DNA of 64,000 bases from Histoplasma ohiense (lineage: Eukaryota; Ascomycota; Eurotiomycetes; Onygenales; Ajellomycetaceae), in contig JAEVHH010000002.1 of NCBI GenBank assembly GCA_017607445.1, positions 496,001 through 560,000 of the forward strand, given 5' to 3'. Position 1 is the stretch's first letter. Every line of letters begins with the position of its first letter. The notes under the pieces are model-generated. The model saw nothing but the letters and a program-made list of their open reading frames with translations. It was not told the origin of the DNA and did no database searches. Both the position numbers and the translations under genes were made by a program. Below are positions 12,193 through 24,100 of the stretch, piece after piece.

Positions 12193-13861
12193 TGCAAGTA
12201 ACTTTTTTATGCTATTAAATTATGGCTCTGGGGTATACACACACTCGGATAATGTGTGTTTAGTGGTTTGGGTAAGTGAATCGAATACCCATTTACGACA
12301 CTATGCAGAACGGGGTTTATTATATTGGTGAAATAAAAATAAAAGACCCCTCCGCAGCATGCGCTTCAATCAATCCCCCTCACCCTGGTGATCGTAGTGC
12401 CACTTCCACATCCCCTTCGCCCCGGTTAAATATCGGTGGTTCATAGGCCTGAATGCCCCTCATTTTTTTTTGGGGCGATAGTTCGGCTCCAATCAGTCGT
12501 GATCAAGCTTCGGGACACAGCTCGACCCAGAACATCAACATGTCGCAGGCCAGTTGACATTTGGCACATCGAGAATTTGCATGTCGGCATGGGTTGATAC
12601 GTGCTGTTAGTGTGTAACACAACCTTTGCTGAGTGTAAATAACCCAAATCAGAGTCGAACGGAAGGGTACGCGGTTTGTATCCCCCACCCTTGAAGCATT
12701 TATAACCAAACGATGAAAAGGAGGATGGGGTAATAATTGTGGTATAACCACGCCAATGGATTCCACGTCAAACCAATTAGCATTCCGTTTTATGTGAAGA
12801 CATGATTGATATGGCGATGGGACCGACGGTGCAAGCTCAGTAGTCTAACTGACAACCTTAGCCCCATGAAAGGCTTCGACACAACTCCTGAAAAATACTA
12901 AATTTCGGTTTCGCGATTCTCTTAATATCATGGCTCTACCGTGAGCAACTTTAATTCCTTGACTGATCAGTGCCTCGCTACACCTACGGTTTTAAACCAT
13001 CCTCAGTCTCAAAAACTCCCTTCTCCAGCCCTGGGGAATCTATTACCATTAAGCAGAAGCCTATTGGTACCTCTTAACAGATATTGAGAGATCTAGGGAA
13101 TCCTATTCTCATAGGTTTCCGTCTAGTAGTTGTTGGGCAACTGCCCTTTCACAATTGGTATCATATCATACAAAAAAATTGGGTTATAAGGACTTAGTTG
13201 CCCACTAACGTGCTGCAAGCGTATGCATGGGACTCTATGATGCAAGAGATTCTTCATACATTTAACCCTTTCAGCCACCTGTAATGCGAGCTGTTGTAAC
13301 CTAGCTTCTCCCGCCATTGCCTGCTTCCACAGCACCACTAGTTTCTTGTTTCTGTTTCAAGACCCGTGGCAGCGTAACTCCCATGTCAGATCTCATCAAG
13401 CAAAGTTTCTCTTGCCAGATAGAACGTTGCTAAGGAAGAAAACATCATATGCAATGATGAGAAATGCAGAAGAAAGCCTTGTATATCCCACAGAATATCA
13501 AGCGAGAAGAGCTCTCGAAATCACAGAAGAAGTTAAAAGCAGACCTGGAGACGCAGGGGGGAGACGCAGGGGCGGGGAGGAAATATTCGAAATACTCATG
13601 CCATGAGTCACATATCTAGCCCCATTCCTACAGCGCGTTTGATCACCCTGTGTTTCATATTTGATGGTACTCAGAACAGTAGCCATGACATGACCGATAT
13701 CACCCGGGCTGAACCTCTATTCCCAGGAAAAGCACCATGGCTCCGACGGTGACAATGGAATTTTCTAATTCCTGCCAGTGTTGCCAAGGTTGGCCAGCAG
13801 AGTGGTATCAGTTCGAGAAAGAGAACGGAAAGTAGATGTAAAAGAAGAAAGGAAGGAAGGA

Positions 13862-13911
13862 AATGAAAATGAAAATGAAAATGGAAAAAAAAAAAAAAAA
13901 AAAAAAAAAAA
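13862..13911. repeat. GAAAAT repeats and A27 tract
   Basis: Several AATGAA/GAAAAT units lead into an uninterrupted run of about 27 adenines. It lies in intergenic DNA. A poly-A tail of a retro-element was considered, but no element body is visible beside it. Confidence 0.8.
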
Positions 13912-14058
13912 GAAGCAATCGGACGCTCTGACTCCTGTCTCAGAAGGGACTGGCGGACGTTAACGATGCACATCTGGTCCGGAAGCCAGGAGGCATGGAT
14001 AGTGGGAGAGGATTCATCAAGGGGTTCTGCGGATGATACCATATAGCTGCTGATGTAT

Positions 14059-14078
14059 GTACTGTACATGTACAGTAC
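14059..14078. repeat. Perfect 20-bp palindrome
   Basis: GTACTGTACATGTACAGTAC reads the same on both strands. Seventeen bases of it recur at 48749-48765 in another promoter-type region. It could be a dimeric regulator site, a small repeat relic or chance. Confidence 0.7.
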
Positions 14079-15783
14079 AACTTTGCTATCTGGAAGAAGG
14101 GGCAACTCATGAGTCCTTGACTTATGGTCCCTCGCGTACATGTTTGGAATTCGAGTCAGAATACGATGTGGCCTGTCTCTTCACACCCGCTATTTTTGTG
14201 AAACCTTTTCTTATGCTTGTCTCATCGGAGGTTTGCTGAGCCACGAAGCACCCTAGGAAAGCTACATATTGGCTCATAGAATTGGTATAGAAATCACTTC
14301 AAAGTCTACTCAGGCGTACTGGTAAACATCATATTTCCGGTGTGGACTTCGCCGAAAAACGAAGCTAAGAAGCAGCTCACTTCGGGATAAAGGGAGGCAT
14401 CTCAACAAGCCAAAGGGAAAAATGAAATTCTTTGCCGTGCCATCGTCCCCTGGCCAGGCCAGGGGAATGGTCCGATTGAATGAGGGCATTCTGTAAAACG
14501 TAAAACAGGATGCATTGACCTCTCCTGCTGTAGATGTTGGAAAAAAAACCCTGAAATTTGACTAGTTGAAAGTTCCACGGGCCATGCTGGGATTGTCTGG
14601 CACCGATTCCTCCGCCACACTGGACATAAAATCTGAGTTTATCTGCAGAGTTAACAGGTTTGAAGACGGAAACATTGGCCGTTTCTGAGTTCACCGTCAA
14701 GGTTTGAAGTCGTAGAAACCAACATGCATCCGCTCAAGCAGCCAAGCACGGTATGCACCATTGAACTCATTCAAGTTGATGTCCCGCGATCTCAGTCAGC
14801 ATCTTATCCTAGGAGAGGGCGTTGCAGCGTTTGGGAGTCCATGTCAGCGGCTCCCACGGTAACGAGACGCCGCTTAGTAGTCCTAGTTATTACTCAGCAT
14901 CCGCCCTGCCGTGGTTCCCAGCAGCCAATTTGCCCCCCCCAAGGCCCATTTCCTCCCCCGCGCAAACGGCCCTGGCTTGATCTGCTGCGCTGTATATCCT
15001 GTCCCCAATCGCCGGTTTTCCCCCCTCTCTATCCAAAGGAGCAAATATATTATTGTCAGGCTTGTTGCAGATGGCCTCGATCGGACAGTACGATGATTCC
15101 ATGCCGAGCGGGAGCTCAACGACTCATGGTACGTATTCAATATTTATCCATATATGCTAGTGTTTATCTATGCTCTTCGCTATATGGAATCCCCTCCAGC
15201 TCCAGCTCCAGCTCCAGGGTTTTGTTTTATTTTCATTTTCCTATTTTTCCCTCTTGAATATTTTACTCCCATTTATTATCCTCAAAATCTCTTTACCTTG
15301 TCCGCTGCAATTGCGTTTGCCTATGGTCTCCCATTACGCAAGAGATATTCCCCATCAGAGCTGTTGTTAGCCTAACACACTTCATCTCTTTCTATATGAA
15401 TTCCTCCTCCTCATCTCATATTCTGCCCCAAATCTGTCATTGATTTTTTAAATTTTTATATACTAGTGTATACGGCCCCCATCCCAGCCTTCCTTATATT
15501 TCAGCAAACAACTCAAAAGGATGTTTGAGCTTTCGTTCCGTTTGAGCCCTCTCTGTGGCCAGCTTTCTATTCAAGCAGCATTTGCTCACTTGTTTGCGCT
15601 TTCGTTTCCCCCTCCGTGGAGCGCCACGGGGACACTGTAAACGGCGTTCTGCTCTTCTTTCATCGCGGAACTGAAATGCTGTTTGCCCGTCTCTCAAGGT
15701 CCTCCACTGAAGGGCAGAAACGGTTGCGTGATGTTGCAATAGGAACCCAACACACAACTTCAAAGAGTCCATCACTCGTGAAC

Positions 15784-17261
15784 ATGTCCTTCCTGAAAAA
15801 CTTGACCGGTCAGAAGAAAATTACGCGAGGTATACAATCCAAGGCGTTTATGACACACATACCAATTGTCCTATCCTAGAGAGGGTACTAATCCGACGGA
15901 TAGATGGAATACAACCAAAGCGCAGAGGGCCCAAGCCAGATAGCAAACCTGCACAAACACGGCGACAAGAATTAAATAGACAAGCTCAAAGGTACTAGCA
16001 GTCATTCTCGCTGAATAATACGGAATGTTTAGCATAGTACGGCTGTGCTGACTCGATACCAGGACACACCGAGAGCGGAAAGAACAGTATATCAGAGCAT
16101 TGGAGACGGAGATTTCACGATTAAGAGAATCCTACAGCAACGACATGTCGGCCTCAAATCTGTCAATCCACGCATCCAATCTGTCAATTCAACAGCAGAA
16201 GAAAGTCTTACTGGAGCAGAAGGAGGAGAACGCGATGCTCAGACAGATTCTCACCGTCCATGGCATTTCCTTCGAGGCGGAACTTGAAAGACGAAAAGCT
16301 GCCCTTCGATCCTGTGCTCGACACACCCATACACATTCTTTTGGCGGCACTATTACTCATTCCCATCCACAACCCCATGCTCCGTCTCAAGCACCCTCTC
16401 ATTCGGTCTCGCAGGATCTCATGGGAGATGCGAACTACCCCATTGCTACGCCTCCTGCTACGGCATCCGCCGTGAGCCCTCAGACTGGTTCTGATTATAC
16501 AGATACACAGGGTGGGAGAAACATTATTCCTTCATATTCGGGATCTCAAGGGTTCCAAAATGAGCAGCCCGGTGTTCCCACGGAATCAAATGCTTGGGGA
16601 GGCGATAGTTTGGTAGTGGACGACATGCCGGGTATTTTTGAAAAGGAGCCGCAGTTGGGTGTTGAGTTCATCCTCTCGTAAGGAAGAGAGCAACCCCAAC
16701 CACGTAAATCCTGCGTTGCGTGGCTAAACGCGTAATTTTCAACTAACGCTGATGCACAGCCTTGAAGAATCCTGCCGAACTCATATGGAATTTCTCTGCA
16801 GGCGAGCTGAGGACGACGAGGGCTCCGAGACGATATCCGGACACGCCTTAATGGCATCCTGCCCGCCCCCGACCCAAATTGTTTCCACAGAACCGGGTCA
16901 AATGTACCCCGTCCGGACTTACGATCTACCGTATCCAAATCTAGCAAAACTTCTCAATTTAAGCCGCCAACTTGTCACAGATGGCCAGATCACGCCCATC
17001 ATGGCGTTGCAGTATTTAAAAAGCCACGACATGTATCCGTCATTGACACGAGAAGACGTGCAGAATATGATGGACGACCTTAATAGCAAAATCCGATGCT
17101 ACGGGTTTGGTGCAGTGATGGAAGATTTCGAGTTTATGGACTCGTTCAGCAGCGTGATAGCGAGGAAGCTGGAGCCTCTCATGGATGCTGACCCTGACGA
17201 TTCCATAGGCCTCCCAGCCGCGCCCAGGAACCTTTCGTCGGACGGTCTGATGTATTCTTGA
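15784..17261 (+). CDS. bZIP transcription factor with Yap-like basic region
   Basis: Four exons: 15784-15829, 15880-15991, 16063-16677, 16760-17261; 424 aa. The DNA-binding part is assembled across three exons. KRRGPKPDSKPAQTRRQELN then NRQAQRTHRERKEQYI gives a basic region at about residues 42-61 with the Yap-type N-x-x-A-Q-R pattern. A leucine-zipper-like coiled coil follows (LETEISRLRESY ... LLEQKEENAMLRQIL). The middle is His/Pro/Ser-rich. After the last intron comes a conserved-looking block (LEESCRTHMEFLC ... FMDSFSSVIARKLEPLM). The first exon is only 46 nt and the start depends on it. A nuclear regulator is inferred; the target pathway is not visible. Confidence 0.87.
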
Positions 17262-17811
17262 GACAAGCGGAGGGGAATGGCGGAAACCATTTTTGGACGA
17301 TATCTTACTTCTACCAAGAAGAAGAGGTTGACCGCAAGCTAAAATGGGAATAGAAACAGGCAATTTCACGTGAAACTGCATTGAGTTTCCTCTTTGTATA
17401 TTGATTTGTTTTACATTCTCTTCTCTCCTCTTTTTGTGTTATCTTTTTGACTTTTTGATTTGTTTATCTGTTACTCCTGTACTGTACTGCGTATGTCTGT
17501 TTTTGGTGTTTGATTAGCTCGTTAGTCAAAATAAAGCCTGGCTCTTGATAGTGTCTACTCTCGGTTAGCGCCGTTGGGGAACAGCTTCGTTGTCTAGGCG
17601 CCAAGACTTTTTAAGGCTGTAATATTACGCGTGTATTTTACACCCAACCTTAAATATAGGCATTATGTAATCATGCCAAGACTTTCTCCCACATCGAGAG
17701 ATTGAACAAAAAAAAAGTCCGAAATTCAACGACGACGACGAGGACGACACCACAGCCGTCCCATCTACTCAACAACGGCACGTCGAAGAAGGACAGGAAC
17801 CAGACATCATC
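17262..17811. other. Intergenic between two plus-strand genes
   Basis: This carries the probable bZIP 3' UTR (T-rich, about 17390-17470) and the eIF3d promoter. A GACGAC-rich stretch lies just before the eIF3d start. No additional gene is seen. Confidence 0.6.
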
Positions 17812-19703
17812 ATGGCTCCCGTTTCAATTGCAGATATCGTCGCATCCCTCCCTTCGGAGGACTCTTGGGGCCCTCCTGTGACGACTGAAACCACTCTCGA
17901 TGGTGTTCCTTACGCGCCCTTCTCAAAAGGCGATAAGCTAGGCCGGATGGCAGATTGGGCTACAGAAGGGAAGGACGGAAGAGATGGGCGTGGTGGTAGA
18001 CAAGCTTATAACCGTATCTACAGAGGTTTGTACACTTGAAATATTATTGTTATTATTATTATTTCCCTCCATAATTTTCGATATTGCCAGTTTGATAACT
18101 CATCCGGCGAAAAACTTCAATAGATCAACAAGTGTATGGTGCTGGGACGTCAAGTCTGTTCTCCGTGCAGGTGGCCGAGGATGAGTCTTCCTTCTCCGTC
18201 GTCGATAATACGAGATCCTCTACGAAAACTCGTGGATTTGGCCGCGGCGGGGCAACAGTCTTCCGTGGCCGTGGCCAGCGAGGTGGCCCGGGGCAACGCG
18301 GCCGTGGTGGCTTCCAAAGAGTGGGTGCGGGACGAGGCGGTCAGCCTGGAGGTGATCGATACTATGACAACCGTGGTGGCCGAGGTGGTCGGGGCCGCCG
18401 ATTTGGGTGGAGAGACTACGACAAACCACAGCGTAACCGTGACAGTTCGGTTCACATCCGCACTGAGTGGAACATGCGGGAGGAGATTGACTTCACGAGA
18501 CTTGCGAAACTCAATCTCGAGACTCCCGATGGCGAGGATATCGACAATTATGGATTTCTGTACTACTATGACCGCACATACGATAAGCCTCCCGTGAGAA
18601 ACACGGAACGGAAATTACAGTCCCTTGATCGTGCTGCGTACAATGTCACCACAACCGCTGACCCAATTATCCAAGAATTGGCAGAAAAGGATGAGGCCAC
18701 CGTCTTCGCAACGGCCGATATCCTTTCCATGCTCATGTGCGCTCCTCGCAGCGTGTATTCTTGGGATATCATTATCATCCAACAAGGCAACAAGATTTAC
18801 TTCGATAAACGCGACAACGCTTCCATCGACTTGGTGACTGTCAACGAGAACGCTCAAGATGCTCCCCTTGAAGCATCAGAAGCCGGAGGAGCTAAGCAAG
18901 ATTCCATCAACACCCCCGGTGCCCTCGCCATCGAGGCCACCGTCATCAACCACAATTTCGCTCTCCAGACTGTGATTGAATCCGAGACCTCCAAGGTCGA
19001 CTTCGCCCACCCTAACCCATTCTACAACCCCTCTGAAGAGACCGAACCCCTCGCATCCAAGGCCTACAAGTACCGCCGCTTCGACCTCTCACTTGAGAAG
19101 GATGAGGAGCAGCTCCAGCTAATCGTGCGCACCGAAGTCGACGCCGTCGTGAAAAACAACATTAGCGGCGATGACCAGTACCTGACCATCAAGGCCCTGA
19201 ACGAATTCGACCACAAATCCCAAGGCGCCGGCGGCGCGCTCGACTGGCGCACAAAGCTGGTCTCCCAGCGCGGCGCCGTCGTCGCCACCGAGATGAAGAA
19301 CAACAGCTGCAAGCTTGCCCGATGGGCGACGCAGGCCATCCTCGCCAAAGCCGACATGATGAAGCTCGGTTTCGTGTCGCGCGCCAATCCGAAATCAGCT
19401 TCTGCGCACATCATCCTGGGCGTCGTGGGCTACAAGCCGCGCGAGTTTGCGGCGCAGATGAACCTGAACCTGTCGAACGGGTGGGGTATTGTGCGGACGA
19501 TTGTGGACTTGGTTCGAGGGCTGGAGCACGACGATGGTGAAGACGGCGGTGACGGCGACGTGCGCAAGTTTGTGCTTGTGAAAGATCCGAATAAGCCTGT
19601 TATTCGACTTTATCAGGTTCCGGTGAATACGTTCGATGAGGATGAGGATGCCGGGGTTGAGACGGTGAAGGAGGAGAAGGAGTCAGATGAGGATGAGGAG
19701 TAA
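17812..19703 (+). CDS. eIF3d: Translation initiation factor eIF3 subunit d
   Basis: Two exons: 17812-18025 and 18124-19703; 597 aa, normal for fungal eIF3d. The family N-terminus is present (SWGPP ... YAPFSKGDKLGRMADW) and is joined through the intron to DQQVYGAGTSSLFSVQV. An RGG/Gly-rich segment follows (about residues 95-145). The core eIF3d fold carries IRTEWNMREEIDF, ADILSMLMCAPRSVYSWDI, YRRFDLSLEK and LARWATQAILAKADMMKLGF. The tail is acidic. In eukaryotes eIF3d is a cytosolic eIF3 subunit at the mRNA exit side and can bind caps on selected mRNAs. The gene is convergent with the Rim15-like gene. Confidence 0.96.
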
Positions 19704-19975
19704 AGGCAGCTAGTAATTTTTTTTTCTTTTTTTAAATTTACTTTTCCTATTTGATTACTTGGTTGATTAAAAGCGTCGTTGACAGGGTAGATGACGCCGT
19801 TTAATGACACCTTCTCCTTTCGTTTTCTTAGTTCTACAGCTTCCCTCCCCGAATATGCGATAGATGATGGTAATGCCACTTTTCCGTATTTTTTGCATAT
19901 TCCACGGATATCGGAAAAATACGAGAAGTTAATGTAAGGGGTACTTTTTTGTTCCTGTACACCCCGGCAGAATGA

Positions 19976-19998
19976 ATATATATATATATATATATATA
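19976..19998. repeat. TA microsatellite
   Basis: About 11 TA units downstream of eIF3d. Likely length-polymorphic. Confidence 0.9.
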
Positions 19999-20301
19999 AC
20001 GTAGCGTGCGCAAAACACTTCCCTAGCTCGAGTGAGAGACTGCGAATGTCACGAAAAAAATCATTATCAGATTGACCATTCAGGTATCCCTATTACTATA
20101 TTTCATAAACATTCACAAATATGCAATACGATTGTAGTCTTCTCTCCTAAATGCGTTTACCCTCCCGCAATTTCTTCAGGGAAACAGCAGCGGCCGTTCA
20201 TAATATGAGACGGGAAAAGAAGGAAATGAACTTGAAGAAGTAAAAAAAAAAAGTATATGGGAAAAAAACCAGGTAGAAGAATCAATAAATAATGCATATA
20301 G

Positions 20302-20323
20302 ATATATATATATATATATATAT
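20302..20323. repeat. TA microsatellite
   Basis: About 11 AT units in the same intergenic region as the run at 19976. Confidence 0.9.
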
Positions 20324-21125
20324 GTCCCCTTGAATATTGTAACATCGAAAAGAAACAAAGTCAATCAATCAGTCAATGGGTCAGGCCCAGCATTCATCCC
20401 ACCATCATACAGTTCGCAGCCGTTCAATCACGGACTTTGTGACTGTTTGCCCTTACTTCGCCCCTTCGCCTTTCTCATCGTATATCTCCTCTTGCCTAAC
20501 TTCACCTTCACAATAAGCTACCTCGAAGCTGAAAGGAACCACTTAACGGAAAACACATAGTCGAGAACAAGCAAATTAAGTCGTTTGGGACAACAAGATA
20601 GCAGCATAATACGCCAAATAAACCCATACCGGTTCCATCAATCATTCATAAATGGATAAAAGTTATATAGTAATATAAGTAAGAAAATAGAAAAACAAGG
20701 AGCTCTCAAAACCCAACTTAGCGAAGTCAAGAGAAGGGAAAAGGTGACAATAGAGCTACAGGTAGTTAACAGGGGAGGATGCAGAAAGGGGGAAAAAAAA
20801 TATAGAAAAAAGAGAAAAGAAAGGTCATGAGACCCAGTGAAGTCGCAATCACAATAAGTACCCAATCCAATTCGAATCCAGACAGAACAAAAAAAAAATA
20901 AAGAGCAGAAAAAATGAACAGGAAAGAAATGAAATTCATATCATGATATATCGTCACAAATCACATCGTAAAGGGAAAAGCGGAGGCGACGACAAAAAAA
21001 TACAACAGCACAAGACGGTTGATCTAGAGATCGAGATGATAAGTGTATCGATCATTGTAGAGTAGACAGAGCAAACTAAAAACCCCAACCAAACCCTGCT
21101 CTCTACCCTAGTCTTAATCATCATA

Positions 21126-24100
21126 TCATGACCGGCGTATCCAATCCAGCCCCCTCAACCTCCTCTCCCTACTTTTCTCGCGCCGTTTATCACGTTCGGA
21201 TGCACGCGGCGTAGCTTCAGACTCGCCATCGGCCACACGATGATCGACCATACCAATACCAGCCGCAGCACCATATGTATCTGGCGCAAGAGTACTACGC
21301 GCCTTTCCTGGGTTAAACCCGCTCATCGTAAGTGAAGTTGCGAGACGCGGTGTAACATCTTCACCAGGAGAATCGGCTAGGTTGGTGGTGACGACGGGAG
21401 TGCGCTGTTGTTCAGTGGTGTTGGGTGGGGTTGTTGTTGTAGCGGCGGACCCAGTGGTGATTGGTAGTGATGTTGAGACTAAGGGTGGGGTGGTAGATAG
21501 GGTTTGTGGGACCTGTGATGTAGCCATGTGCAGGGGATGAGATTGAGAAGTGGGATCTGGTCGTTGCTCTGCCAGAGCATCGGAAGCCGCTTGCTCCGAC
21601 TCTACGTTTCTAGATTCTGAATGAGGTGAATGTATTTGAGGACGTGATTGAACAACAAAGGTGGTTCTCGTGGTGGCAAAAGGATCAGTAAATGCAGATG
21701 ATTCCTCCTGCTCCCTATCCTCCAGCAAGGTTTCCAAGCCATCATCCGCAATTTGTAAGTCAGCAAGAGTTTCCTCCACGTCGTTAACGCTCGGACCCGG
21801 TGCACCAACAACTAACGACTGTGTCGCCTCGCCACCTGGAGCTGTGATTCTGGGAGTAATAGCAGTAGGGGCCGGAGCATCCACCCCAGCACAATTACCA
21901 CTCAAAACCTCGCCAGCATCACTAACAACACTACCACGACTATTTGTCCGCATCATCTCCGTCCCCAATTTGGATCCAGAGCGCTTTCCCTTCTCCCGGG
22001 CACCCAGAGGACTCTTTAGCCGGCTTTGCGAATTGGAAATGCCGAGCTCCTCGTCCTCATCATCACCAGAGTCAGCGCCTTCATACTTCCTCCGCCCATG
22101 CGATTCCCGCTTCGTGCGAATGTCTTCGACAGAAGGCTGATTGCGCTGGGTAACCACACCCATGCCTGCCGCGGGAGTTGTTATTGCCATGGAAAGAACC
22201 GTTGAGGGGGCGGATGCTGCATGGGGGACTGTTGGAATCTGGGGTGGCGAGGACATGATGATGGGAGCTGATCTTGGGATGTTGGGCTCATCAGAGATAC
22301 CAAGACCACCACCGCTGCCACCACACTGGGAATTTCCCCAATCATCCGTGGCCTGCCGGCTGATGATGACGGGCAATTCTTCCTGTTTCATGGACTCGAC
22401 ATCGCCAAAGTAGCTGCTGCCAATGGAATCTTCGCGGCTGGAGCCGCGGTAGGAACTTGTAGGGACAGCCACAAAGCTGGATGACATGGAACTTGGGCTG
22501 CCTTCTGGTGGAATCATTGAGGATGCCAGGCGGGAGCTAGCTGGTGCTAGAATGGGATGATGGGCTGTGAGGCTGAGTTGGTGATCTTTCGGCGGGGGTT
22601 TCCACTGGCAAAATTTGCGTAGGGTCTCAGTGAGTTTAGAAAGAGTTGGGGGTTTCTCGATAAGCGCATCGAAGTGGTGGGTTTCCGGAAGGTCTTTGAG
22701 GTAGCCAGTACAGCAGATGATAGGAGTATGTGTATTAACGCTCTTGGTATCGCGGATCATACGCGCCACATCTGCGCCGTTGAGCTGTGGTAGTTTGAAT
22801 TCCATCATGATGATGTCGAATTGGACTTCGCTGAGCGCATAGCGCATGGCCTCCGATCCGTTGACAGCAGTGATTGTGCGGCATCGTAGCTTTTCAAACA
22901 ACCTTTCCATAACCAGTTTCGAAACAGGATGATCCTCGCAGATCAGAACATCCAGGGGACGGAAATATGGGCCCTCAGCAAGATTTATCTGTGACATCCG
23001 TCGGGAACTCTGCCGTCGTCTCTGGACCTTCAGAAGAGCCTTGGCTTTGGTTCGTGGATCTTCATTATCAGACGATGAGGGCGAAATATCAAACAACTGG
23101 CTCCGGCGCTTATGGTGCCCAGGTGCAAAAGTCTCTTTAGACGGCGCAACTTCGCTATCCTGAGAACCAATAGTCTGCGACCTCGATCGCGAAGTTGGCG
23201 CACTACTCTGGCGCGGCTGGGAAGGACCACCCGACTTATCAGGAGAAGGCGTTGCCGGCTTCACATACTTAACAGGCGATGAGGTGGCAGAAGTCGACAT
23301 CATCTTAAAACTGGTTGATAAACGTGGAGGTTCAGGGTAACTCCCAGGCGGCAGTGATCCGCCGGACTGATGGGAAAATGACGAGGAACCGGATGTCTTC
23401 CTTCGTTCATGATGCTGGCCCGTACTAAACTGTACTAGGAGGGGTGATGAAGGCTGTGAAAGCCGACTGGGGGACGAAGAATTCGCCTGACTAAGACTAG
23501 ACGGCGATCCTGGACGATTTGTAGCTTTGTTCTGCGACAAGGTCCTTTGCAACGGCATTGGTAATAGAGGACTCCCCTCCAGCGATGGACCAGAGCTGGA
23601 CGCAGATGTATTCGTTGGGATTTGCCTTTGCTGTGCCTGCATGGCCTCCATTCGTAGTTTCTGAATGACATCCTTATTCGCCCGTTCCAACACAGGCAGG
23701 TTCTTGAAATTAAAATTCCCAAAGTCATCCGCTAGAACAGGTTCGCTAAGTCGTCTACTTCGAGTATCGCGCACATGGGGTGGGATATGGAGCGGCATCA
23801 ACCCTCGTTTTAGAGAATTCGCCTGCGTGCGAACTTTGTAAAGAGCATCGTGGGGTCTATCAGGATAATCCGGTCCTCCTGTAGCGGCGGGAGGAGAGAG
23901 CTGATCTTCCAATTCCTCCGTAAAAGATTGAAGAGTCGCGCCGCGGGCGTCGAAGTACTCCGTATCCTCCGGATTCTCCGGAGCGGGAACAAACTGCGCC
24001 TCATCTTCCAACAACGTATCCCAGTTGATATCCGCGAACCATGGATGAGCGCGAACTTCAGCCCCCCCATTGAGGAATTTCTCAGATGCGTTCGAACCAA

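Larger units (their letters stand above)
12193..15783. other. Large intergenic region
   Basis: This lies between the divergent amidase and bZIP genes. It holds a 27-base A tract preceded by GAAAAT repeats, a perfect 20-bp palindrome at 14059-14078, and small open frames up to 177 codons without domains. CT-rich DNA from about 15200 to 15600 probably belongs to the bZIP promoter or leader. No gene is supported. Confidence 0.55.
19704..21125. other. Convergent intergenic region with TA microsatellites
   Basis: This lies between the 3' ends of eIF3d and the Rim15-like gene. It contains two AT dinucleotide runs and A-rich DNA consistent with 3' UTRs. Small open frames are low-complexity Phe/Leu/Tyr-rich artefacts. 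Confidence 0.6.

Noticed and set aside
13862..13911. A27 tract considered as poly-A tail of a LINE/SINE-like insertion
   Set aside because: No element body, target-site duplication or Pol III boxes are visible beside it.
14724..15257. 177-codon frame in the bZIP promoter region
   Set aside because: Pro/Cys/Arg-rich random-looking protein without family features; no splice partners found.
10324..19703. Amidase, bZIP and neighbours as a secondary-metabolite cluster
   Set aside because: No backbone synthase, transporter or tailoring enzyme set; eIF3d and Ars2 are housekeeping genes.
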